DNA of 60,329 nucleotides from Candidatus Heimdallarchaeota archaeon (GTDB taxonomy: Archaea > Asgardarchaeota > Heimdallarchaeia > Heimdallarchaeales > Heimdallarchaeaceae), in contig DAOVER010000018.1 in the NCBI GenBank assembly GCA_030668875.1, forward strand, positions 1-60,329. The letters are read 5' to 3'. The first letter of the stretch is position 1; each line of letters opens with the position of its first letter. A program made the translations under genes and the position numbers. A model generated the notes under the pieces. The model worked only from the letters and a program-made list of their open reading frames with translations. It was not told the origin of the DNA and searched no databases. Shown here piece after piece: positions 52,947 to 60,329 of this stretch.

Positions 52947-54287
52947 ATGACATTAGAGCAGATTTCTACTACTTCTATCCCTATAGAGAGTGATTTGTCA
53001 GAACTTCCAGAAAGAAAATCTAAGCGATGGCTCGTTTTTGATTATGTCCGTGCGATAGGTATTATTCTTGTAATCTTCCTTCATGGATCAGTATACCATT
53101 ACGGGCTGTTAACATCAATCAACTTGGAAGAATTGAGTGTTTTCTTAATGGTAATGTATATCATTTTAAATTGGGCAGGATTATTTGCTCTAATTTCAGC
53201 AGTAGTCAATACTTACTCAAGTTATCTAAGGTTAGAACAGAACTTTGAGAATGATGTAAAACATCCCGCGTGGAAGGCTTTTGGAAGAAGATGGTGCTTC
53301 TTAGGTGTCTTCTTTTTGCTCCTTAATTTTCTTTATACTTATCTAGTTAGCCCTCCAAACTTGAATATTGAAACACATTCTCTCAGTCATTCTTTCTTAG
53401 CCGGTGTTATTAGGACAGGGGGATTTTATTCAGTCTCAGCTGAAAAAATGCTTCATGGTTCTGTATTCACCATGTTAGGTTGGAATCTGATAATAATGGG
53501 ATTGGTATTCACACTCATCTTTAGAAAAGCTGAAAATTACAAGAAAAGGGATCGAAGAATTCTAGTGCTAATACTTGGAATAATAATTATATTGGTATCC
53601 TTCTTACGAATATATCTCTACGATGATTTCGATGGCGCAATTCAAAATGGAAATTACTTTGTTGCTTATCTGATTGATATTCTCGCAGGAAACTATTTTC
53701 CTATTTTACCTTATCTAGGATTTGGGTTTATAGGTGCTTATTTTGGTATGGTTTTAGCTGATAATCCCACTAAAAAGAAAATAAGCAGATTGATTTGGAT
53801 AGGTGTTGGATGGCTTCTTTCAGCAGCAATCGCTTTCTTCATTCCTGACTCCATTTACAAAAATCTAGGCTTACTAAATGATATTTTCTTTGATTACATT
53901 ATCGTAATGTTCGAAATTGGATTCTTTATTGTGGTAGGATCAATATTAATGATAGGAATGTTTGATAAAAGAGTTGAAAAAAGCGATTTTATTGAGAGTG
54001 GTAGTAAGAAAAAGTTCTCAACTATTTTTCTCAGATTTAGTAGAAACTCACTAACATTTTTCTTGCTTGAACGACCAATATCTGAATTGGTTGCATTGTT
54101 ACTAAATACGATAATACCTGGTTGGAATGATTACATTTGGACAAGTATGCTTTTCGGATTATTCATGGTCTTATTCTGGTTTCTAATAGCATTTCTATGG
54201 AATATGGTTGATTTCAAAGGTTCATTCGAATGGTTATTGTCTAAAATGTTCAAAATAACCAAGTATCAGACTGATAAGAGATACTAA
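52947..54287 (+). CDS. acyltransferase-3 / DUF1624-like multi-pass membrane protein
   Basis: 446 residues from ATG 52947 (TTG at 52938 is in frame). About ten membrane segments. The first carries 'RWLVFDYVRAIGIILVIFLH' with the R...DY.R....I..H pattern of membrane acyltransferases (acyltransferase 3, DUF1624, DUF418 groups), in which this His is catalytic. It would move an acyl group across or at the membrane onto a surface sugar or lipid; the donor may come from the CapK-like enzyme immediately upstream (24 bases). Family placement is tentative: overall similarity of such proteins is low. Confidence 0.72.
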   Translation: MTLEQISTTSIPIESDLSELPERKSKRWLVFDYVRAIGIILVIFLHGSVYHYGLLTSINLEELSVFLMVMYIILNWAGLFALISAVVNTYSSYLRLEQNFENDVKHPAWKAFGRRWCFLGVFFLLLNFLYTYLVSPPNLNIETHSLSHSFLAGVIRTGGFYSVSAEKMLHGSVFTMLGWNLIIMGLVFTLIFRKAENYKKRDRRILVLILGIIIILVSFLRIYLYDDFDGAIQNGNYFVAYLIDILAGNYFPILPYLGFGFIGAYFGMVLADNPTKKKISRLIWIGVGWLLSAAIAFFIPDSIYKNLGLLNDIFFDYIIVMFEIGFFIVVGSILMIGMFDKRVEKSDFIESGSKKKFSTIFLRFSRNSLTFFLLERPISELVALLLNTIIPGWNDYIWTSMLFGLFMVLFWFLIAFLWNMVDFKGSFEWLLSKMFKITKYQTDKRY

Positions 54288-54502
54288 ATAGATAATTTGT
54301 ATGTGATTAGTTTACTATTCTATTTACTAAATTGTTTAGTTATTCTCTCTCTGAAGCTGCTTTTCCTCCTTAAGGTACCAAGTTGACAGAAGGAAATCAG
54401 AAACCCCTCTTCTTAATTCTAAGACTGTGTAACTACAATTCATAATACTTAAATAGAAACAATAAAACAATCGAAGTAGATATAATTCTGGGGATAAATA
54501 AT

Positions 54503-57500
54503 ATGAAGAAATTATCTGAATCCTTTAAAAGAGGATTTGCAATTTGTCTATTTTTGTGCTTAGTGATGAGTATAGTACTCAGTTTTAACTTGGTTAACAC
54601 AAGAATACAAAATACTGTTTTTGATAATAATGAAGAATACTCTAATGAAATATGTACACAAAATAGTCAAGACTATAAAATGGCTTATGTGGAACGTACA
54701 ACCCCTATAAATATAGTAGGTGATGGTTCTTTAGCATCTTTTAGTACTTCAGGAGATGGAAGTGAAGGTGATCCATATATAATTAACAATTATAATGTTA
54801 CAGCAACTACCTTCGAAGCAGCTATTTACGTTTCGGGTACGACAATGCATTTTGTTATTCGTGACAACTATTTTGATGGAGTGAATTATGGAATACAGAT
54901 CACATCTACTGTTGCTGATGGAACAGCAAGTATAATAAATAACACCTGTGTAAATAATGCTATTACTGGAATAGTAATAACTTCCAGTACGAATACCACA
55001 ATAGAAGGGAATAATTGCACAAACAATGGGGATGGTATATATCTCTCTCATGGAGCATATTCTAATATAACAAGTAACACTTTTTCGGACAATACAGGTA
55101 CTGGAATAATCTCTAGTAATAGTGCACTAGTGAACGTTGATAACAATACTTGTATAGATAATGCTCGCGGTATAGAAATTTCAGTTGGTAGTAATACAAC
55201 TGTAACTAATAACAATTGCTCAGAGAATACTGGGTATGGGATTTATCTTTATTTTTCTAGTTATCTTGAAGTAGTAAACAACACTTGTGAAAACAACAGT
55301 AACCATGGAATATATCTAACTTCTGCTTTTTCTCCATCTGTAATTAATAATACCTGTTCAGGAAATGACAATGGAATCTATGTTTACGATTCTGATTCTT
55401 CAATTATAACAAACAATACATGTTCAAATAATGACAATGATGGAATATATGCAGAAGAATCTGCACCTACGACTGTAATTAATAACACTTGTGAGAACAA
55501 TGGGAAAGATGGAATATACCTTAGGTATTCAAGTAATGTAGTAGCAAATAATACTTGTATAAATAACGACAACTCTGGAATATATTTACTAGGTCCTTAT
55601 AATTCTATCATCACTAATAACACATGTAGTGAGAATAATGGATATGGACTATATACATTTTCAGCAAGCTATTCCAATATAACTAACAATATTTTTGTAA
55701 ACAATTTTAATGAAGTATCGGAATATGGTTATGGATTATACTTAAGAGGTTACCACCCTAATATAATAGATCATAATATTTTCATAAACAACAGTATAGG
55801 GCAAGATTCACAAGCACACGGTGATACAGTAAATACTTGGTATGATGTAAATACAAATGAAGGAAACTACTGGTCAAACTGGAATGGAACAGGAAGTTAT
55901 ACAATAAGCGGTCCAGGAAATGGAGTAGACCTCTACCCATTGAATGTAATAGATACCGATAGTGATGGGATAGATGATAGAGAAGAAAAGTATCTATATG
56001 GAACCGACCCTAACAACAATGACACAGATAGCGATTCCATGCCCGATGGTTGGGAAGTCGATAACAGTCTCAATCCTCTAGTTGATGATTCTGCTTTAGA
56101 TCCTGATGGAGATACTCTAACCAACCTCCAAGAATATACAAATAACACTGACCCCCATGACAACGATTCAGACGATGATGGACTTTTAGATAATGAAGAA
56201 ATTGTAGCTGGAACCGATCCCAATGACAGTGACTCAGACGATGATTTGATGCCTGATGGTTGGGAAGTCGATAATGGTCTCGATCCACTAAATATTTCTG
56301 ATGCTTCATCAGATCCAGATGGTGATAGTCTAACCAATTTAGGGGAATATACTAATGGTACTGACCCTAACAACAATGACACAGATAGCGATTCCATGCC
56401 TGATGGTTGGGAAGTCGATAACAGTCTCAATCCTCTAGTTGATGATGCTTCCTTAGATTCCGACAGTGATGGCTTAACTAACCTTGAAGAATATACAAAT
56501 AACACTGACCCCCATGACAACGACACCGACAGTGATTCCATGCCTGATGGCTGGGAAGTGGACAATGGTCTTAACCCTCTCATTGATGATGCTTCTTTAG
56601 ATCCCGATAGTGACGGTTTAACTAATCTTGAAGAATATACTCAAAATACTGACCCTCAAGATAATGACACAGACAACGATTCTATGCCCGATGGTTGGGA
56701 GGTTAACAACAGTCTTAACCCTCTAGTTGATGACTCTAGTTTAGATCCTGATGGTGACACTCTAACTAATCTTGAAGAATATACTAATGGTACTGACCCT
56801 CAAGACAATGATTCAGATGATGACGGACTTTTGGATAATGAAGAGATTGTAGCTGGAACCGATCCCAATGACAGTGACTCAGACAACGATGGTATGCCTG
56901 ACGGTTGGGAAGTTGATAATAGTCTCGACCCTCTAGTTGATGACTCTAGTTTAGATCCTGATGGTGATACTCTGACCAATCTCGAAGAATATACTAATAA
57001 CACTGACCCTCTTGATAATGACTCAGACGATGATGGACTTTTAGATAATGAAGAGATTGTAGCTGGAACCGATCCTAATGACAGTGACTCAGATAACGAT
57101 TCCATGCCTGACGGTTGGGAAGTCGATAACAGTCTTAATCCTCTAGTTGATGATGCTTCCTTAGATCCCGATACAGACGGTTTAACCAACTTTGAAGAAT
57201 ATACAAATAACACTGATCCGAATAACAACGACACTGACAGTGATTCCATGCCTGATGGCTGGGAAATCGACAATGGTCTTAACCCTCTCATTGATGATTC
57301 TTCTTTAGATCCTGATGGAGATACTCTAACTAATCTTGAAGAATATACTAATGGTACTGACCCTCAAGACAATGATTCAGATGATGACGGACTTTTAGAT
57401 AATGAAGAGATTGTAGCTGGAACCGATCCAAACGACAATGACTCAGATGATGATTTGATGCCTGATGGTTGGGAAGTCGATAACAGCCTTAATCCTCTAG

Positions 57501-58711
57501 TTGATGATGCTTCCTTAGATCCCGATAGTGATGATCTAACTAATCTTGAAGAATATACTTATGATACTTACCCTCAAGACAATGATTCAGATGATGATGG
57601 TTTCACCGATGGGTTAGAAGTTACACTTGGTACAGACCCTACTGACAACTCTGATTATCCCTCTTTTTACGATTTAGACAATGATGGAATGAACGATATC
57701 TGGGAAGATCAATATGGATTAAATACTGAGCTTGATGACTCTGCATTAGATCCTGATTCTGATGGGCTTTCAAACTTAGAAGAATATCTAAATAGTACTG
57801 ATCCTACTGATTCTGATACTGACGATGATGGTATGCCTGATGGTTGGGAAGTCGATAATGGTACAAACCCACTGGTTATGGATGCTTATTCTGACCTTGA
57901 TAGTGATGGACTGGATAATTTAGGAGAATATACTAATGGAACTGATCCAACAGATTCCGATACTGATGCTGATGGTATTCCTGATGGCTGGGAAGTCGAT
58001 AACAGCCTTAACCCTCTCGTTGATGATGCTTCATTTGACCCTGATAGTGATGATTTAACCAACCTTGAAGAATATACCAACAACACCGATCCCAATGACC
58101 GGGATACCGATAATGATGCGATACCAGATGGTTGGGAAGTCGATAATGGTACAAACCCACTGGCTAATGATGGTATGGAAGATTACGATATGGATGGTTT
58201 AACTAACTACGTGGAATATATGAATACTAATACAGATCCTCTCGACAGTGACACTGATGATGATGGAATGTCTGACGGTTGGGAATATGATAATGGTCTT
58301 AACCCACTTGATGCTTCTGATGCTTCTTTAGATCCCGATGGTGACGGTTTGACTAATCTCGAAGAATATTCTTACAATTCTAATCCAAATAGCACTGATT
58401 CTGACTACGATGGTATGCCTGACGGTTGGGAAGTCGATAATGGTCTTGATCCTTCAGTTAATGATGCAGGTTACGATCCTGATGGTGATAATTTAACTAA
58501 TTTAGACGAGTACAATAACAACACTAATCCCAACAATTCTGATACTGATGGTGACGGTTGGAGTGATAGTGAAGAATTGTTTACTCATGGTACCGATCCT
58601 ACTGACCCAGAAGATCATCCTGAGGATACTAATGACTCAAGTATTTTTCTATTCGCTTCAGTTCTTACACTTCTAGCTCTAACTTTTACTTTAAGAAAAA
58701 GAAGAAACTAA
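54503..58711 (+). CDS. beta-helix / TSP3 calcium-repeat giant surface protein
   Basis: 1402 residues: signal peptide (about 10-33), then 'GDGSEGDPYIINNYNV' and about fifteen Pbh1 beta-helix coils with Cys-Asn ladders (about 90-450), closed by 'NYWSNWNGTGSYTI' and 'VDLYPL'. From about 483 to 1370 a long TSP3 block follows: two dozen or more D-x-D-x-D loops, each unit ending 'PDGWEVDN'. The end is a short hydrophobic segment (about 1378-1395) and RKRRN, like archaeal sorting or anchor tails. The TSP3 region is built from near-identical 48-residue and 22-residue units. It should be a calcium-stabilised stalk with a carbohydrate-facing beta-helix head; N-x-S/T sequons are very frequent. It combines the two domain types used separately elsewhere in the window. 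Confidence 0.87.
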   Translation: MKKLSESFKRGFAICLFLCLVMSIVLSFNLVNTRIQNTVFDNNEEYSNEICTQNSQDYKMAYVERTTPINIVGDGSLASFSTSGDGSEGDPYIINNYNVTATTFEAAIYVSGTTMHFVIRDNYFDGVNYGIQITSTVADGTASIINNTCVNNAITGIVITSSTNTTIEGNNCTNNGDGIYLSHGAYSNITSNTFSDNTGTGIISSNSALVNVDNNTCIDNARGIEISVGSNTTVTNNNCSENTGYGIYLYFSSYLEVVNNTCENNSNHGIYLTSAFSPSVINNTCSGNDNGIYVYDSDSSIITNNTCSNNDNDGIYAEESAPTTVINNTCENNGKDGIYLRYSSNVVANNTCINNDNSGIYLLGPYNSIITNNTCSENNGYGLYTFSASYSNITNNIFVNNFNEVSEYGYGLYLRGYHPNIIDHNIFINNSIGQDSQAHGDTVNTWYDVNTNEGNYWSNWNGTGSYTISGPGNGVDLYPLNVIDTDSDGIDDREEKYLYGTDPNNNDTDSDSMPDGWEVDNSLNPLVDDSALDPDGDTLTNLQEYTNNTDPHDNDSDDDGLLDNEEIVAGTDPNDSDSDDDLMPDGWEVDNGLDPLNISDASSDPDGDSLTNLGEYTNGTDPNNNDTDSDSMPDGWEVDNSLNPLVDDASLDSDSDGLTNLEEYTNNTDPHDNDTDSDSMPDGWEVDNGLNPLIDDASLDPDSDGLTNLEEYTQNTDPQDNDTDNDSMPDGWEVNNSLNPLVDDSSLDPDGDTLTNLEEYTNGTDPQDNDSDDDGLLDNEEIVAGTDPNDSDSDNDGMPDGWEVDNSLDPLVDDSSLDPDGDTLTNLEEYTNNTDPLDNDSDDDGLLDNEEIVAGTDPNDSDSDNDSMPDGWEVDNSLNPLVDDASLDPDTDGLTNFEEYTNNTDPNNNDTDSDSMPDGWEIDNGLNPLIDDSSLDPDGDTLTNLEEYTNGTDPQDNDSDDDGLLDNEEIVAGTDPNDNDSDDDLMPDGWEVDNSLNPLVDDASLDPDSDDLTNLEEYTYDTYPQDNDSDDDGFTDGLEVTLGTDPTDNSDYPSFYDLDNDGMNDIWEDQYGLNTELDDSALDPDSDGLSNLEEYLNSTDPTDSDTDDDGMPDGWEVDNGTNPLVMDAYSDLDSDGLDNLGEYTNGTDPTDSDTDADGIPDGWEVDNSLNPLVDDASFDPDSDDLTNLEEYTNNTDPNDRDTDNDAIPDGWEVDNGTNPLANDGMEDYDMDGLTNYVEYMNTNTDPLDSDTDDDGMSDGWEYDNGLNPLDASDASLDPDGDGLTNLEEYSYNSNPNSTDSDYDGMPDGWEVDNGLDPSVNDAGYDPDGDNLTNLDEYNNNTNPNNSDTDGDGWSDSEELFTHGTDPTDPEDHPEDTNDSSIFLFASVLTLLALTFTLRKRRN
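55951..58600 (+). repeat. tandem DNA repeats coding TSP3 calcium units
   Basis: The coding DNA here is a minisatellite-like array of 144-base (48-codon) and 66-base (22-codon) units. The mark 'attgtagctg' recurs at 56201, 56846, 57056 and 57410; two neighbours are exactly 210 bases apart (144+66). Near identity over long stretches makes copy-number change and assembly collapse likely. Confidence 0.8.
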
Positions 58712-58746
58712 ACTTTATTCTTTCTTTTTTTCTCCCCCTTTTTATT
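58700..58746 (+). terminator. terminator of the beta-helix/TSP3 gene
   Basis: The tail codons AAAAGAAGAAAC can pair weakly with the TTTATTCTTTCTTTTTTT just after the stop, followed by further T-runs to about 58758. The remainder of the gap to 58963 shows no gene. Confidence 0.4.
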
Positions 58747-58963
58747 TTGATTTTTTTTACAGGTTATTTCCTTACTTCCAAATTGTTAAAGAAAGAAGCA
58801 TAAAAATAAATTTAATCTTTTTTATTCATCTATAGCCATTTAAGAATTCAACTGTCTTTTCGGAATGTTTTATAACTATCTGTGCAACTCACGTGTGAAG
58901 ACAAAATATATGGTCTATTTATTTAATTAAATAGCTATTTAGAATATTCAATGAATTAGAAAG

Positions 58964-60329
58964 GTGAGTGAAATAGTAGTAACATTAGCGAGTCAGATAA
59001 TTATCTCATTATGCTTTTTCATTGTCATTTTCCTAATATTCTCTGACAAATTAAACAGAGCTGTGGCTTCACTGACATCTGCAGTAGTAACTTATTTTGT
59101 TTTAATATTAATAAATGGAGAAGAATTTTCTATTATTGTTGATCTATTATTTGGAACGAAACCATATTTTGTCAATCTTCATTCCTTAATACTAATTCTT
59201 GGAATGATGTTTATTGTACAAATTTCTGCTGAAGTGGGTCTATTTCAGTTTCTAGGTATTTTAGCAATAAAACTCTCTAAAGGTAAACCTATTGCTTTAA
59301 TGTCTATTCTCTGTGTAATCTCAGTACTATTTTCTGCTGTTATTAACAACATACTAACTGTCATGATACTGATTCCGCTAACGATAACTATCTCTCGTAT
59401 TCTAAAAATAGATCCCACCCCCTATATTCTAACTGAAGCAATATTGGTGAATATTGGTGGAACGTTCTTCTCTATATCATCCATTCCAAACATACTCATT
59501 ACTACAGCAACAGAAATTACTTTTGCTGAATACTTTCTAAACGTTGGTTTGTTCTCACTTGCCATGGCTGGAATAACAATATTCTTCTTCATTTTCATGT
59601 ACAAAAAGGATTTCAGCAAACCAGGTAGAAGGTTAGTTGATACTTTAGATGAATTTAATGTCTGGAACTTTGTGCAGAGTAAAAGACTACTGTATGCATC
59701 AATGGCTAGTATAGGTCTCTTAATGGTGGGGTTCGTACTCATTGGACCTGTAATCCCCGCAGATGCTGTCCCTCCAGACATTTTTGCCTTTACTGTTGCA
59801 ATGATACTAACAATCTTTAGTGCAATTCTAGGCTTAAAACCAAAAGAAATCATAAAAAGTTTTGATCTAGAGCTGATACTCTATTTACTTGGGATATTCG
59901 TTCTAGCTGGAGCTTTGGAAACTGTTGGAATTATTGAACTCTTAGGTAATCTGCTTAGCGGAATTAGTTCGGTTAATCCTACATTTCAAATAATAATGTT
60001 GGTGTGGATATCTGCATTTCTCAGTTCTTTGATAGATAATATACCGATAACCAAGGTCATGATACCTCTTGTAAATGCTATGAATACTAATGCAAGTGTC
60101 TTCTATGGACTTTCAATGGGTGCCAATTGGGGAGATAATTTGACTCCACTTGGTGACAATATCCTTGTTCTCAATCTTGCTGAACAACACAATCGTCCAA
60201 TAAAAATGATAACCTTTTGGAAACTAGGATTTACTACAACACTTCTTCAGTTATACTTAGGTACAGCTTATTTTACTTTCTTTTCAATAGATACATACTA
60301 CATCGGTTTAATTATGATTTTCGCTGTTC
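58964..60329 (+). CDS. ArsB/NhaD-type ion transporter, 3' end outside window
   Basis: An open frame of 455 codons from GTG 58964 to the right edge. About ten membrane segments. Family landmarks of the ArsB/NhaD/citrate-type ion transporter superfamily: 'SAVINNILTVMILIPLTITI' in the first half, 'NIGGTFFSISSIPNILITTA' (the G-G-T...PN re-entrant loop), and in the second half 'SSLIDNIPITKVMIPLV' and 'ANWGDNLTPLGDNILVLNLA'. It may export arsenite or exchange Na+/H+; the two cannot be told apart here. An AAGGTG core overlaps the start; no other in-frame start lies near, and the first TM is needed. Confidence 0.85.
   Translation, partial: MSEIVVTLASQIIISLCFFIVIFLIFSDKLNRAVASLTSAVVTYFVLILINGEEFSIIVDLLFGTKPYFVNLHSLILILGMMFIVQISAEVGLFQFLGILAIKLSKGKPIALMSILCVISVLFSAVINNILTVMILIPLTITISRILKIDPTPYILTEAILVNIGGTFFSISSIPNILITTATEITFAEYFLNVGLFSLAMAGITIFFFIFMYKKDFSKPGRRLVDTLDEFNVWNFVQSKRLLYASMASIGLLMVGFVLIGPVIPADAVPPDIFAFTVAMILTIFSAILGLKPKEIIKSFDLELILYLLGIFVLAGALETVGIIELLGNLLSGISSVNPTFQIIMLVWISAFLSSLIDNIPITKVMIPLVNAMNTNASVFYGLSMGANWGDNLTPLGDNILVLNLAEQHNRPIKMITFWKLGFTTTLLQLYLGTAYFTFFSIDTYYIGLIMIFAV

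Noticed and set aside
54288..54502. tRNA or small RNA in the 215-base gap
   Set aside because: No cloverleaf or GTTC-A/G-A box; it contains only an AT-rich promoter with a TATA-like stretch near 54440-54455.
55951..58600. Regularly repeated DNA resembling a CRISPR-like array
   Set aside because: Units are in frame, code calcium loops and have no unrelated spacers; no cas genes.

Overview
The window reads as AT-rich archaeal chromosome, most plausibly from an Asgard archaeon (a Heimdallarchaeia-like lineage is my guess; no rRNA or other marker gene is present). Support for Archaea: TATA-like boxes about 25-40 bases before starts, frequent GGTG Shine-Dalgarno cores followed by GTG/TTG starts, T-run terminators, a phytol/dolichol-kinase-like enzyme, one-component winged-helix regulators, and a large load of anchored surface proteins built from beta-propellers, beta-helices and thrombospondin-type-3 (TSP3) calcium repeats. 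I see no rRNA, tRNA or CRISPR array.

Layout. 0-1.5 kb: the N-terminal part of a CocE/NonD-type hydrolase and a winged-helix regulator. 1.7-7.7 kb: a two-gene MacB/FtsX-like ABC transporter with a very large permease and a tandem-ATPase protein. 7.8-8.5 kb: a HAD phosphatase. 8.6-26.4 kb: a minus-strand array of four paralogous 1.1 kilo-residue cell-surface proteins (signal peptide, PQQ/FG-GAP-like propeller, TSP3 repeats, one membrane segment, cytoplasmic 'GF' repeats and coiled coil). The array is interrupted by a fifth degraded copy, a YkgJ-type Cys-rich protein, a four-zinc-ribbon Arg/Ser-rich protein and a beta-helix protein. 26.7-28.5 kb: a propeller/fibronectin-III surface protein. 28.6-36.1 kb: metabolic and membrane genes, including a frameshifted methyltransferase, a quinone-oxidoreductase-like enzyme, a rhodanese-TusA fusion, a histidine phosphatase, and a PadR-like regulator overlapping a phytol/dolichol-kinase-like gene.

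36.1-38.9 kb: an IS607-family element (serine recombinase plus an unusually long TnpB) whose 3' end carries a structured, probably omega-RNA segment with a potential pseudoknot. The element appears to have landed between an ArsR-type palindrome and a membrane-protein gene. 38.9-41.5 kb: an ArsR regulator with a Cys-rich tail, its palindromic operator and two exported paralogues. 41.5-47.6 kb: another beta-helix protein, a membrane-anchored winged-helix regulator, a divergent TetR/SDR pair with two matching operators, and two small membrane proteins. 47.8-51.5 kb: a tandem duplication of the propeller/fibronectin-III gene together with its promoter. 51.6-54.3 kb: a CapK/PaaK-like ligase followed by an acyltransferase-3-like membrane protein. 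54.5-58.7 kb: a 1402-residue beta-helix/TSP3 surface protein. 59-60.3 kb: the start of an ArsB/NhaD-type ion transporter.

Overall theme. About half the window encodes extracellular calcium-binding, probably N-glycosylated proteins, many held by a single C-terminal membrane segment. The four large paralogues also carry a conserved cytoplasmic module, so they could be adhesion or signalling receptors rather than passive wall proteins. This set and the IS607/omega-RNA locus are the most promising leads. All functional assignments come from reading motifs by eye; no database search was run.
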